This document shows, one piece after another, positions 44,601-55,198 of a DNA stretch of 64,000 bases. The translations under genes and the position numbers were made by a program. Position 1 is the stretch's first letter, and each line of letters starts with the position of its first letter. The notes beneath the pieces were generated by a model. The model did no database searches. It was given only the letters and a program-made list of their open reading frames with translations, and was not told the DNA's origin. This DNA is from Silene conica (taxonomy: Eukaryota; Streptophyta; Magnoliopsida; Caryophyllales; Caryophyllaceae): assembly GCA_029255685.2 (NCBI GenBank), contig CM055313.2:69170641-69234640 (forward strand), written 5' to 3'.

Positions 44601-47600
44601 AAGGAACACCAAGATCATGAAACTTATTCATCAAAACTAGAACACTAATTCATAAAAGTTTCACGTTGGTGATCCGGTCAATTAGATAAGAAGTCAGGTA
44701 GTTCAAGCAAAAGAGCATCTAATATATGGCAAAGGCATTTGCAAACAAACTCATAGACTCATACGTTGACTTCCCATAAGCCAATATCAATCATGCACGT
44801 AATCATTTTAACAAAGGATTGAGTGTACTATATTTAAACAATTTAAACCAAATCACAAGTAAATCTTCCCAACAATGAAACCTAAAAGTCTAAAACCTTG
44901 ATTTAGGAAAGGGGTCATAAGTACCCAAGAGTCCAAAACTGCCAGAGGAATCAACCTGATTAATGGAGATGTCAAAACTCATGTTCCATTTTCCAAGATT
45001 AGGTGCATTTAGATTTATGATCCTTTAAGACCGAATCACACGCGACAGTTAACTGACATGAAATAGTTGACAGAAGCATCAACCCGACCATTACAGCAGT
45101 CACGGGACTCACGGCTAAGGCTCCATTTGACCATTTCCACTCTATAACATGGCAAAGATTTGTGGAATACAAGATCATGCCACATGGAGGGAAACAATAT
45201 ACCTAAGTGATAGTGATATTAGACTTAATTCTAAAAAAGATATAAGTAGTAAAAGGGGTTTAGACTACAAAGTGTTATTTGGTTTGAAACACTCCATCAC
45301 AATGTAATGTATCCAGGCAGGTCAACATATAACACGAATTTCGATCATCATATAGTGCCTGCTGGGTTGGAGTTAAATTCCATTATAATGTAAAGAGGAA
45401 AAGAAATAAGGACGATATGAAGGAGGAGATCGGGAGAGCGGACACAAATAAGAGAGTGTACTTGTACACCCAATGATGTGGCGGTGTCCATGGGAAGGAG
45501 TCTAGGAGCTAAATGATTCATCACATCACATCACACCACACCACACCATGTAATTAATTGCCCTCCTTTATCCGAATTTGCTCTCTTCAAATATCTCTGC
45601 TTATATCTACTAAACTGATCTTGTCACATTATAATGGTAAACTCAACCAAATAAAAAATTGGCCATTTAGCATATTACTACCTAAGTCTAAAATTTTGCA
45701 TATTACTACCTAATATGTTGAATTATTCAAATAACAACCAAAAATGTGTAAATCCTTGCACGATTACTACCACCATGACGGAAATCAATTTGTTTCGACT
45801 TTTTTTTTTTAATTCAAACCCAAATTAATACCCATTCTACCCTTCCCCTCTCCTTCCTCCATTAAAACACACATTTCCCTCATTCCTCCATTAAAACTCA
45901 ACGACATCAACAATGGAGATTAGCACAATCACAACCTCACCATTATTATCATCATCATTATCACGTTTATCAACTCCAGTTTCCTTGTTTAACAACAATC
46001 ACCTTGAATTCAATCATCTAAAACCATCAATTCCTGCTCTAAATTCATGGAATCAAACCAAAAGAACCAATCTTCATCTCATAGCATTAAAATCGTCATT
46101 TCACAACCCAACTTTATCTTCAAATTGGGATATTGAAGGAACAACTTCTGCAACTTCTGCAGCAAGGTTGCCTAAACTTGAAGAACTTGATCCTACCAAC
46201 ATGCTTCTCGTTCAAAGAATCATCTTCATAAGCTCTCGAGTTTTGTACTTTTTTTGTATTTAATGTTTTGAATTGATTTAGGATTGAGTTATTTTGTTCA
46301 AGGATTGAGTTTTTTTGTGTGTATTTTAGCTAATTGAATTGAAGAACTGTAGACAAAAGTTAGCTTATAAATTTGAGAGACTTGAGTTCCAGAAGACTGT
46401 TAGATACCCCGAATAATAGTAGATGATAATCGAATGTGGACACTTAGCTAGTAAATTAGTCTCTAAAAAAAGTTTGGCGATTTTGGATGAAAATGGCGGA
46501 AGTAAGTTTATTGGGAGGGAGGGCGTTAACCGTGAATACAACAGGTAGGGAGAGGGGATATTAGGGGGTAAAATCGTCATTTAACTTACTCTGACCTTCT
46601 AAACTAACTTAAATTCGGTTTCCATCAAAAGGGTAGCAAACTGATTAATTAGGTGTGATTTTAGGTAGTAAGTTGCAGAATTAATTATATTAGGTATTAA
46701 TATACAATTTTTTAAACTTATTAGGTAGTAATTTGCCATATTTCCTAAAAAATTTGATGTTCCGTTTAACTACATCAAATTTCAACCAGAAAAATGAAGA
46801 TTATATCCTCGTACATCCTGTATTTTCACAAGCAAAGGTAACAACTAAGACCATCTTTCTTCAGTCTTTGTTATTGACATTAATCAGCAATGGTTCCTTT
46901 AACTGAAACCATCAACTGACTAAGCCACTACAAGCTACCAATTTCCTTATTGTGAATCCAACAAACCCTCCACCTTCCAATATTAACCATTTCCCTAGAA
47001 TGAAGGACTATCAAATCAGTTGCACTGGAAACTTAAACTAGTGAGCTAAATATCACATTTTAATGTTTCATCATCCAGCTAACCACAACAATGCATTATA
47101 AGAAATATGATTTCCCTGGATCATGTGATCAAAATGACATATTGTCTCAACCACGTAATAACATATCTCTGGAGGATGCAGCTTGCATCCTCCAGAAGGT
47201 CCAGCATATGTGGTGTCAACATTTTTGTTCTCAATATATAAACAAGTGACATCATGACAGCATATATTACGTAAGGCAAACTGAAAACACCATGGGTATC
47301 TAAGAAAGTCAAACACCGTTTCAAGATAAATTGATAAACACGGCTCGGGGGAGGGGAAAAACCCAAAAAGGTCACTGAAAGGTACATCAAAGTTGTGTTT
47401 ACCTTGATTTTGATAATAGCATGATCAAGCAGGGGAAGTAGATTAGGATGAGTGAACAAGGAGGAAACACGAATCTCCTCCCTCACCAATTCCAGTTGCT
47501 CATTGTTTTGAATTAACACTTTCTTCATAGCATAAGTCCCATCATCTATAAATTCAAAACCCCATTTTTATAATCAGATCAAACTTTAAGAAAAACAAAC

Positions 47601-48642
47601 AAAGAACATGATAATATAAAGACCACCACCGCCAACTAAGAACGTATTAGCTCCGCCATTGGAAATTCTGACAATGTACGCACTACGCAGCCTTACCTGT
47701 ACATCTAATCAGACTTCACCTGATCCACAAAATCTCATGCCTTGTCCACTCTTGGACTTCATAGAATAATGAATAATCAAACACCTATGAAACTTTACCC
47801 CCTAAAAGTCAACCAATCTAAAAACCACCCAACAACGGATACTCCCTCCATTCTAATCACACTGTGAACTTTTTATTCATTATATGAGGGGAATTTTAAT
47901 CAAAGTTTTAAAATTCAACCAATCCCATAACTCAAATGATCCCCAACACTCAAACAATCAAGTCCTAAAACCAATGCAGTTTAGTTTCACCCTCTTCTCA
48001 TAAACCCCAAAACACAAAATATTACCAATCTCTCTACAATGATCCAATCTCACAAACAATTACTACCCGAAAATTTCATAAATCAACCAATCATAAACCT
48101 AAAGAATCCTCAACAATCAAACAAAGAAATGTTTAAACCAATGCGATTACTCAAAAACCCCGAAACACGAAATACTAAACAATCTCAACACAATGATCCA
48201 ATCTCAAAAACAACAACTACCCACAAAATCATATGATCAAACAAACTAAAAACCCAATAAATCCAATCAAATCAACACTAGCAATAACAACAATAAAGCT
48301 TAGTCTCAATTGGGAGTGGCTAACATGAATCATCATTCGAATCCGGTTTGGCACAACATAAGTCCAACAATTCATATAAATCCAATCAAAGCATGCAAAC
48401 AAAAACTGCAAGATCATAAAAGAAAAGAAGAAACCTGAGAGAAAGGAGGAATCTTTGAGCTTATTAGAAAGACCGGAAGAAGAAGAAGCATTAGTAAGAA
48501 GCTCTTTGACCAAAAAAACAAAGGCAAAACCACCTTCACCAAGTTGTCTTACAATTCTAAACCTGTTTTCATTGATCCAAACATCACCACCACCATTAAC
48601 AGCATCATACAATGCATTCAACCCAGAAAATGTGCATCCCAT
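41672..48642 (-). CDS. STK16/ATPK3-like serine/threonine kinase, six exons
   Basis: Exons 48642-48435, 47545-47403, 44397-44254, 43777-43592, 42456-42332 and 41900-41672 join with GT/AG sites into 344 residues, close to the plant family length. The MGC N-terminus is a likely myristoylation/palmitoylation signal, as in mammalian STK16. Motifs are the P-loop LGEGGFAFVF (about 34-43), the ATP-binding Lys in YAMKK (about 77), the catalytic loop HNDVKPGN (Asp184; HND replaces HRD, as I recall for plant members), DFG (Asp206), and APE (240-242) followed by DIWSLGC. The start sequence MGC.FSGLNALYDAVNGG matches Arabidopsis ATPK3 (At5g08160) as I remember it. It is probably a membrane-associated kinase of the secretory pathway. 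The second intron (3 kb) hosts a Pack-MULE-like element. Confidence 0.93.
42457..43591. other. Kinase intron 4
   Basis: The 1135-bp intron contains an A-tract (about 42898-42908) preceded by a segment that might be a small retroposon, and GGAGGGAGTA ends (about 42620 and 43305) that resemble Stowaway MITE edges without clear partners. The flanking introns 43778-44253 and 41901-42331 hold nothing recognisable. Confidence 0.4.
45661..46745 (+). mobile_element. Pack-MULE-like element carrying a CLPP3 exon
   Basis: The 9-bp sequence TAAAAAATT flanks it at 45652-45660 and 46746-46754; 9 bp is the usual MULE target duplication. The ends are inverted repeats starting GG: left GGCCATTTAGCATATTACTACC, right (reverse complement) GGAAATATGGCAAATTACTACC; similarity with further TACTACCTAA units extends about 70 bp inward. 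Between them lies a fragment of a host gene (45913-46263) with some 5' flank, and no transposase. It sits in a kinase intron, with its captured exon on the opposite strand to the kinase. Confidence 0.85.
45913..46263 (+). pseudogene. Captured CLPP3 first exon (chloroplast transit peptide region)
   Basis: The 116-codon frame starts MEISTITTSPLLSSSLSRL, a Ser/Thr-rich transit-peptide-like sequence. It then reads TLSSNWD, RLP.LEELDPTNMLL, QRIIF, which I recognise as the N-terminus of plant ClpP3 (nuclear-encoded chloroplast Clp protease subunit; Arabidopsis ends this segment EELDTTNMLLRQRIVFLGSQ). It runs into intron-like sequence and stops before any catalytic part, so no protease can be made. 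A short peptide with plastid-targeting sequence is possible if it is transcribed. Confidence 0.82.
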
Positions 48643-49002
48643 AATGTTGATTAGATCACAGAAATCTAGATTTATTGGGTTGTTTTTTGGGTGTGATATG
48701 GTTTAGTATGAAGAAAGAATAGATCTTAGGATGGTTTTATTCATTTTGACGAAGATGGGTTATTAAATTATGGGACTTTGATTGATTTACTATGTACTGC
48801 AAGTTTTGTCAGGTCAATTGTTAATACGAGTATTTGTTACGTATAAAGTGTGTTATTACTCTTTGGTTCGAGACTCGAGTACATTCTATTCTTGTTGACG
48901 TCAAAAATGTACAATCTTTGCGAGCTAACATCTAACCGACAACTTTTCAACATTATTACTTGTACAATTTACATGGCATTCACTCACATAGCTTTGGTAT
49001 GG
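48643..49002 (-). promoter_or_regulatory. Kinase 5' UTR and promoter region
   Basis: About 360 bp lie between the kinase ATG and the hAT-like element at 49011. I see no unambiguous TATA box. The hAT nest therefore lies in the distal promoter. Confidence 0.4.
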
Positions 49003-49377
49003 CTCGTGTTTAGGGATGGTAATAGGTCGGGTACTCAATCCAGATTTTTAGGGTTTGACCCTAACGGGTCGGGTATCGTTTGAATTTTTGAAACCCACTC
49101 GGATATGGGTCGAGTATGATGCTTATATAAAAATTTCGGGTCCAGGTCCGGGTCTTGGTCTTGGGACCCTACCCGACCCTTAGACCTTTATATTTACTAA
49201 AAAAAAAAAGAAAAAAAAAACAAAAAACACACATACGAACGTCAATAATCCAAATAATACACACAAACAGATGAACCTTATTAGTTATCATTAATTTACT
49301 ATACGCATAACCAAATAACCATTAACAAATAACGAGAAAATTAATGAAAATGATGAGTTTGGGTACGGTAAAGGATA

Positions 49378-50187
49378 CTTCCTCCATTCCAATCAATTCT
49401 ATACATTTACTTTATTCACGTTTGCCAACACTCGTTTTCTTTTATTAATATCTTTAGTTACATATTGATAAAAATTATAAAACTTTGATATTCATAATGT
49501 ATCCGGTAAGACAATTTAAATAAGATCTCACATGACTATCGTTTATGTAATATATTAGAAGTTGTGTCTAGAGCTGGCAAAAGCTCACCCGACCCGATGA
49601 ACCCGACCCGACCCGTCCGAAACCCGACCCGATACAACCCGAGAATTAGGCGACCCGAAACCGAACCGACCCAACCCGAACCGACCCGCTAACCGATAGC
49701 AGCATTATTTTGTCCAACCCGAATCCGACCCGAACCGAACCGACCCGGCCGGTGACCCGATATTTCTCAACCCGATAGATGACGTTATAATTAATTGGCT
49801 TAATAATGGTTTAAATGACACCAAATTGAGAATTCTTCTTAATTATTTTGACTTAAACTTCAATTAATACATCTATCCATTAATTAAACATAAAATTATC
49901 ATCTAAAATTAAATATATAAGATAAAATATATGTCAATAACCTGACCCGCTAATGACCCGACCCGAATTGTCACGCGTCGATGACCCGACCCGAAGACGA
50001 CCCACATGAACCGAACCGACCCGAACCCGTCACTAACCGACATAACCCGAACCCTATATGACCTAACCCGTAACCGACCCGAGTGACCCGATTGCCACCT
50101 CTAGTTGTGTCGAAGATTCACTCGATTTATGAATAGTACCCAAAAAGTGAAATGTATAGAATTGATTGGAATGGAGATTGGAGGAAG
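49378..50187. mobile_element. Stowaway-like MITE inside the hAT element
   Basis: TA flanks at 49376-49377 and 50188-50189 surround inverted ends CTTCCTCCATTCCAATCAAT and, on the other side, CTTCCTCCAATCTCCATTCC running into AATCAATTCTATACATTT. Without the hAT insertion inside it, it would be about 270 bp. Confidence 0.8.
49569..50103. mobile_element. hAT-type MITE (innermost) with ACCCG repeats
   Basis: The 8-bp duplication GTTGTGTC occurs at 49561-49568 and 50104-50111. Termini are TAGAGCTGGCAA and, inverted, TAGAGGTGGCAA. Both arms are degenerate (ACCCG)/(ACCGA) tandem repeats. 535 bp, no coding. Confidence 0.88.
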
Positions 50188-50626
50188 TATAATTTAGGGT
50201 CGGATACGGGTAATGATCCAAATAACCAAGACTTTGTAATACTTTAATCAAAACTTTGTAATTTAATTCGAACTTTGGTACATTTTATTGAATGACTCGT
50301 TAAGAAAAAATGGATCCTACCCGGACCCAGACCCAGACCCATTAGGGTCGGGTTTGGGTCCATTAGTTTCAAACCCTTTAGGGTCTGGGTCGGGTATGGG
50401 TCTAAGATTTTTTACTTCGGGTCGGGTTGGGTCTTGCCGGATCTACCCAAACCCTACCCATTGCCACCCCTACTCGTGTTGAAGCGGGGTTGATTAGTGC
50501 TGAGTTAATAACGGGTTTAGGTATAACAGTTTTTGTTAGATCGTTGTTGGACGATAATTAGATCAATTCGATGCGAGTCAATATATGAATTAGTTTATTA
50601 ATGGCGGCGGCCACAAAATTTTATTT

Positions 50627-50648
50627 GGGGTGGGGTGGGGTTGGGGGG
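50627..50648 (+). repeat. G-quadruplex-forming tract
   Basis: Four G-runs (GGGGTGGGGTGGGG, then TT, then GGGGGG) with loops of one to two bases fit an intramolecular G-quadruplex. Nothing nearby ties it to a gene. Confidence 0.6.
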
Positions 50649-51739
50649 TATTCAAATATTTTTTTATTAAAAGTATGTTTTGTTTTGCATTTTTTGGAAA
50701 AATATAACGTAAAAAATAATGTTTTTAGTGAGATTTGAATCTTGGTGGTTTTGTTTAGAAGGTAAAGTGTCAACCAGTTAACCAGTTGAAGATGAATGTC
50801 ACTAATAAGTAGCAATGACAAATTAGGTGTTGGGTCATTTTAAGTTGGTTATCATGTTTCTTAGGAATAATGGTTAGTTTGCATCAAGAACATATTCGGG
50901 TGGCTTACAGCCTTGCTAAAAACGTCCTTCTCTAGTTACTAGTTTTTCTTTACGCCTGTAAACAAAACATATTCGGGTCAGGTGATATTTGTTCAGTTAA
51001 CTCAAGTTACGCGTCATACTTGAATCCTTGGTATTGGTGTCGGACCAGGTCAATTTTGACAGGTCTAATTTTAGGTGAAAACAATCACCAAAAATGTAAA
51101 TTTGATTTTATTTGCTAACCATTCTTTACTGAGGTCATCCATTGGGTTGAGTAAATATGACTGTATGAGTCACAAGTTAGGTCGGACCAATATTGGCTAT
51201 TGGTTTAGCCTTGGGACCTTTTTAACATGTGTCATATATTATTATATTATTTCGCATTAACTTAATATGAGGCGGTTTCATATGAGATGTATTCCAAAAT
51301 GTTTTTGTGAATTGAAAACTATTTAAAAATTGTAAATTTATCTTCGTAGCACCAAAATCCTCAACCTATCTACATAAATTTAGTTTCGTAGTACATAAAT
51401 CTCAATAGACTCCAAACTTGTCATTAGCTTAATTTTGGCTTTTAAAAAGTAGGGGAAAACGTTTTTCTTGTTGAGCCCTAACCGATACACCTTTTAAAGG
51501 GCCATCTAAGGTACCAATAAGTTCAAAAAATCGGTCATTAAAAGCCTAAAATTGTTCTATAAGACTAATTTATCAACAAGACAAGCTCAATAACCCTAAA
51601 TCCAATTAAAATAGTTAATATAGTTGGAATCCGTTTTTAAAATAATGCTCAAAAATAAAGTAATTGTGATTTTGGGTTAGAATTGATAACAATTGTCAGA
51701 ATTGTGTCCACGTGGCTCGGAATTTTGGATCTTATTGAG
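50649..51739. other. Intergenic stretch without recognisable features
   Basis: The short frames here have no recognisable product, and I see no repeat ends. Confidence 0.5.
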
Positions 51740-51930
51740 CTTAAACACGTCATACCTACTAGCGTGTATGATGGCTAAAACACACCATTATTCATGGCTG
51801 GTCTACCCTTCTTAGGAAATTAATTAGGCAGAAAACTTTCCAGAAACTTTTCCCAGCGTAGTCTGGATAGACGCGACACTCCCTTATGGCTTGTCTTATT
51901 CAAGAAACCCGCCATCCCCTAAGGCGTGTT
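51740..51930. repeat. Imperfect palindromes (ACACGCCATTAG family), left cluster
   Basis: Degenerate palindromes such as AAACACGTCATACC...AGCGTGTATG and AAACCCGCCATCCCCTAAGG followed by CGTGTTT mirror the cluster at 53270-53700. They lie upstream of the decayed gene at 52134-53121. Confidence 0.55.
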
Positions 51931-52133
51931 TACGTTATTTTTTTATTGATATAACTGCCCCCGACAACCCGTGTTCTTCGTAATTCATTGACCAAAAAAT
52001 CATTTCAGCCTTCCTCACTCATCACTCATAATCATTCTCAAATCATTTTCTACCCTCATTCAAGTGTCTTTCTCATTCATCAAACTCTCCTCCGGCGTAA
52101 CTCCGGTGACATCTCTTTGATAAGGTTCAAGAA

Positions 52134-53121
52134 ATGGAGCATATGGGAACCATTTGCACACCGTTGATTTATCCAAGGGGACATGGACATGTATTTGTAA
52201 CAAGTTTCAAACCTAAAAGTATTCTTGTTCACATGGTTAGGAGGAGGGATTTAAGTTCCATAGTATTGAGGATTATAATGAAATGCACTCCAACGACCCT
52301 TACATCTTTGGTACAGAGATCACACTATTCGATTCATTAGCCCTTTCTCGCTGCAACAGACTTATCAAGCAGCATTTGGAGCCACACAATATCTTCTAAG
52401 GGGTTGTTTGGTTGGCACCTTAAAAACACATGAATTGCAAAATCACATGATTTACAAAAATATGTCTTGTTTGGTTGACATATTTTTTGGAAAATGGAGG
52501 AATTAGAAGTTCCTAGCAACTTCCTATGCCTACATGATGTAGGAATTGACTTACCTACCCCTCCCTTGGTCATTGGAAGTTCCCATGGAATTTAATTCCT
52601 ACATGAGCAACCAAACACTTTTGTCAAATTCACCCGAATTGGATGTTGGAAGTTAATTCCTATGAAATTGAAGTTCCTAGGCAAATTAGGTTCCTTGATC
52701 AACCAAACGACTCCTAAGTATATTACTTAAACTTGTCTATTGATACTTAATTAATTGTTTGATAAAATGTCATTTTTGATACTGTTTTTTTTTGTTTTAG
52801 GCTCGTGCCTTTGCGGATGTCCATATGAATGCAATAGGGAGCTTCAACAAATGTCTCTTGAGGTGCCCCCTTATTTCCATTCCATGGTTTTTGACATCCG
52901 GGACTACTCTCAAATTCTTTAACATGTTGGCTTTTCTCATCTTCTCCAACCAAACAAAGAACCAACCGAAGAACCCACGGATAATGAGTCGCTTGACTCG
53001 ATGATATTGGAAGACAATGTGTCTTTAGTACAATACACTATGCACATTAGACGCTCTAGTACTTCCATGGTACCCATCACCGAACAAGGTACCTTGGAGC
53101 CTTCAAAGGAAAAGCGGTTTT
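52134..53121 (+). pseudogene. Decayed gene of unknown function, split by a Tourist-like MITE
   Basis: Coding-like sequence is visible in two parts. The first is 52134-52396, where the best frame changes midway to one reading NDPYIFGTEITLFDSLALSR. The second, after an AG at 52799-52800, runs 52801-53121 reading RELQQMSLEVPPYFHSMVFD, then a TAA at 52919-52921, then HLLQPNKEPTEEPTDNESLD to a TAG. The frame change and stop indicate decay. I recognise no domain. The MITE at 52400-52714 lies between the parts. Confidence 0.4.
52400..52714. mobile_element. Tourist-like (PIF/Harbinger) MITE
   Basis: TAA at 52397-52399 and 52715-52717 flanks inverted termini GGGGTTGTTTGGTTG and, on the other end, GGAGTCGTTTGGTTG. 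315 bp, rich in internal inverted sequence, no ORF. Confidence 0.75.
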
Positions 53122-53269
53122 AGTCTCGTTTTCGAAGGAGCACTAAGTGAAATGCGACCATTTATGTAATAGTTTAGATAACAACGGATTAAACTTTTTA
53201 GTTATTAGATTTAGTAACTCCTTGTGCGAAACAATTTGGTGTGGTGTAAAACTTTACTTCAATTTTAAT

Positions 53270-53700
53270 AGACACGCCATGGCTAATGGCGGGTTTCTGG
53301 CAAGAGACACGCTATTACCACTAACAACTTATGGTTCAATAAAAAATATAGCATTCTGGCCTTCTGGAAATTTAATTCAACCAACACACGCCAATGCTAA
53401 TGGCATGTCTCTTCCATAAACACGCCATTAGCTATGGCGTGCGTGTCTAACCTTCCCCAAGTCCAGAACCTCCTGTAACATTTATAAATGCCAAGATTTT
53501 ATTAGCCTAATAAAACACGCCATGAGGAATAACGTGTTTCTAGATACATGCACGCCATTAGCTATGGCGTGTTTTACTTCTCCCAAGTTTTTGTAACTTT
53601 TGTGATTGTGCAAAATTAGTACTGAACAAACACGCCGTTAGCAATGGCGTGTTTCACTCATTAGACCCGCCATTAGATATAGCGTGTTTAGACTCATATT
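53270..53700. repeat. Cluster of imperfect palindromes (ACACGCCATTAGC.ATGGCGTGT)
   Basis: At least seven hairpin-like units occur: around 53272, 53388, 53430, 53515, 53550, 53628 and 53662. Each pairs a CACGCCAT half with an ATGGCGTG half across a 4-6 base centre (TAGCTA or TAGCA). They are spaced by unrelated 20-60 bp segments, some of which again repeat. Confidence 0.8.
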
Positions 53701-54478
53701 TCCCGAGCCAACGTGAACACTATCTTAACAAATATTTTCATAACCAACCCAAAACGACAAATACTTTATTTTGAGTTTTATTTCATTGTTCATATAGGTA
53801 TACAACTTTATTTTATTAATAACATATTATTATAATTTGATAACTTGCACATTTTAACATGTCCAAATTCATCTTAAGATGTCGGGTTATCATGACAAAA
53901 TTAAAATGTAAACAAAATTAAAATATTGAATTGGTCTATTTTTTTTTTTAGATCAGTCCTACGGCATAGGACGGTCCTATAAAAGACGGTATGTAATTCA
54001 CGAGTATATATGTTAAATTTTACCTAATGATGGTAAACTGGTAAATTATTGTGGATTTACAGCAGCCGTGGAATTAACAACGCCCGAAAGAAATGTAAAC
54101 AGTAGCAAAGGAAGAATAGCCTTAGTTGATCAATAGCCTGGCGAGTAAAAGGAGAAGCGGCTTTGGCACTATCAGGGATTACTATAAAATGTGCGAGGAG
54201 AACGATTGATTCGACGCGAACAACGCGGGTAAACTTCTGTGTGGCGGGATTATAGAGTTGGATAAACAGCAAAATAAGACATGGAAGATGTAATCCATAT
54301 TGCAAAGTACGTTTTATGAGTGTAGATCAATCAACATAATAGACTCATAAGTCGGATTTACGGTTTGTCAGTCTTGTCAAAGTTACTGCTCAAATTTGTA
54401 TGTACTAAATTACTTTTAAGGCTTGTTCTCGGATCCTCAAGATAACCAGCATCTACCAAATCAAGGTTTGGATCCAAA
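53701..54478. other. Intergenic, no supported gene
   Basis: The minus frame at 54057-54305 contains YNPATQKFTRVV, reminiscent of F-box-associated repeats, but the surrounding sequence does not extend it. I leave it unassigned. Confidence 0.4.
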
Positions 54479-54733
54479 TTGAAGGCAATCCTGTTGTCGA
54501 AATCTTTCGTCAGAAACCTAAACCCGCTATACCTATATATTCCGAAGGGTGCATTCCTTTGCTTCATGAACGATCTTAGGAAGATTCCTCAGCTGTCTCA
54601 TTTGAAAAGTCACGAGCAGGTTGCAAGGCTTGCATCAAGAGCATGGAAGTCCATACCCGAGGAAACCAGACCGAGACACTATAATTCAAGGAACTTGGAT
54701 TGTTTTGATGATGTTGCTCGATTTGTTAGATGA
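54479..54733 (+). CDS. Small HMG-box-like ORF (84 codons), possible gene fragment
   Basis: After a short start segment the frame reads IPKGAFLCFMNDLRKIP, then EQVARLASRAWKSIPEET and PRHYNSRN. This pattern (Pro-Lys, FM..LR, R.AS..WK.I..E....Y) fits the three-helix HMG box used for minor-groove DNA binding. Length is enough for one box only; no transcription evidence is visible. It could be a fragment of a larger gene or a decayed copy. Confidence 0.4.
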   Translation: MKAILLSKSFVRNLNPLYLYIPKGAFLCFMNDLRKIPQLSHLKSHEQVARLASRAWKSIPEETRPRHYNSRNLDCFDDVARFVR

Positions 54734-54894
54734 AGGTATCTGAGCCTGTAGGACATGAAACATTTGAGATGCTTGTATCTTATTCGATTTAAAATCTATA
54801 AAACCTTTTTATCTTTCTCTTTCGGTTTCACTTCCCTCCCGTTTCTTTTTTCTTTTCTTTATTTTTTTTCTCTTGTCGATATGAGAGTTCACTC

Positions 54895-54990
54895 TTGACG
54901 GTTCCAAAGGATGATTCATGTCAGCCGATCGCAAAACATTTTGGGACTAAGGCTCTGATGTTGTTGTTGTTGTTGTTGTTGTTGTTGCTG
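54895..54990 (+). mobile_element. 3' end of a TS/Au-type SINE
   Basis: The segment GATTCATGTCAGCCGA, then TTTTGGGACTAAGGCTCTGA followed by about nine TTG units (to about 54987), is the hallmark 3' end of the tobacco TS/Au SINE group. I cannot find the tRNA-like 5' half, so it is truncated or too diverged. Confidence 0.65.
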
Positions 54991-55198
54991 CTGGTTGTAT
55001 CTTATCCGGACTCACATAGGAGTATTTTTCTCTATTTATCTCGAGTTCTTGTATGTATTACGGAGTAGTACGCTAACTAGAATAAAATTTCATTTCGCAC
55101 AATAAGAAGTTTGTAAACTATACAAATAGTTATCCCAGATTCCCAGATCAGTAGCCTACAAGCTTTATGGAACATATATCAAAATCCCTGATTAGACT

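Larger units (their letters stand above)
44398..47402. other. Kinase intron 2 (3.0 kb)
   Basis: The intron holds the Pack-MULE-like insertion at 45661-46745 and a short CACAT/CACAC microsatellite near 45522-45548. The rest shows no coding signal. Intron 1 (47546-48434) is plain AT-rich DNA with a lone Stowaway-like edge, CTCCCTCCATTC, near 47843. Confidence 0.6.
49011..50472. mobile_element. hAT-type non-autonomous element (outer of a three-level nest)
   Basis: The 8-bp duplication CTCGTGTT occurs at 49003-49010 and 50473-50480. The ends are TAGGGATGGTAATAGG and, inverted, TAGGGGTGGCAATGGG, typical hAT MITE termini. The arms are rich in GGGTCGGGT-type repeats. No transposase. Confidence 0.85.

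Noticed and set aside
54057-54305. Minus-strand frame with YNPATQKFTRVV
   Set aside because: The motif resembles F-box-associated repeats, but the rest of the frame does not continue the domain, and there is no F-box or neighbouring exon.
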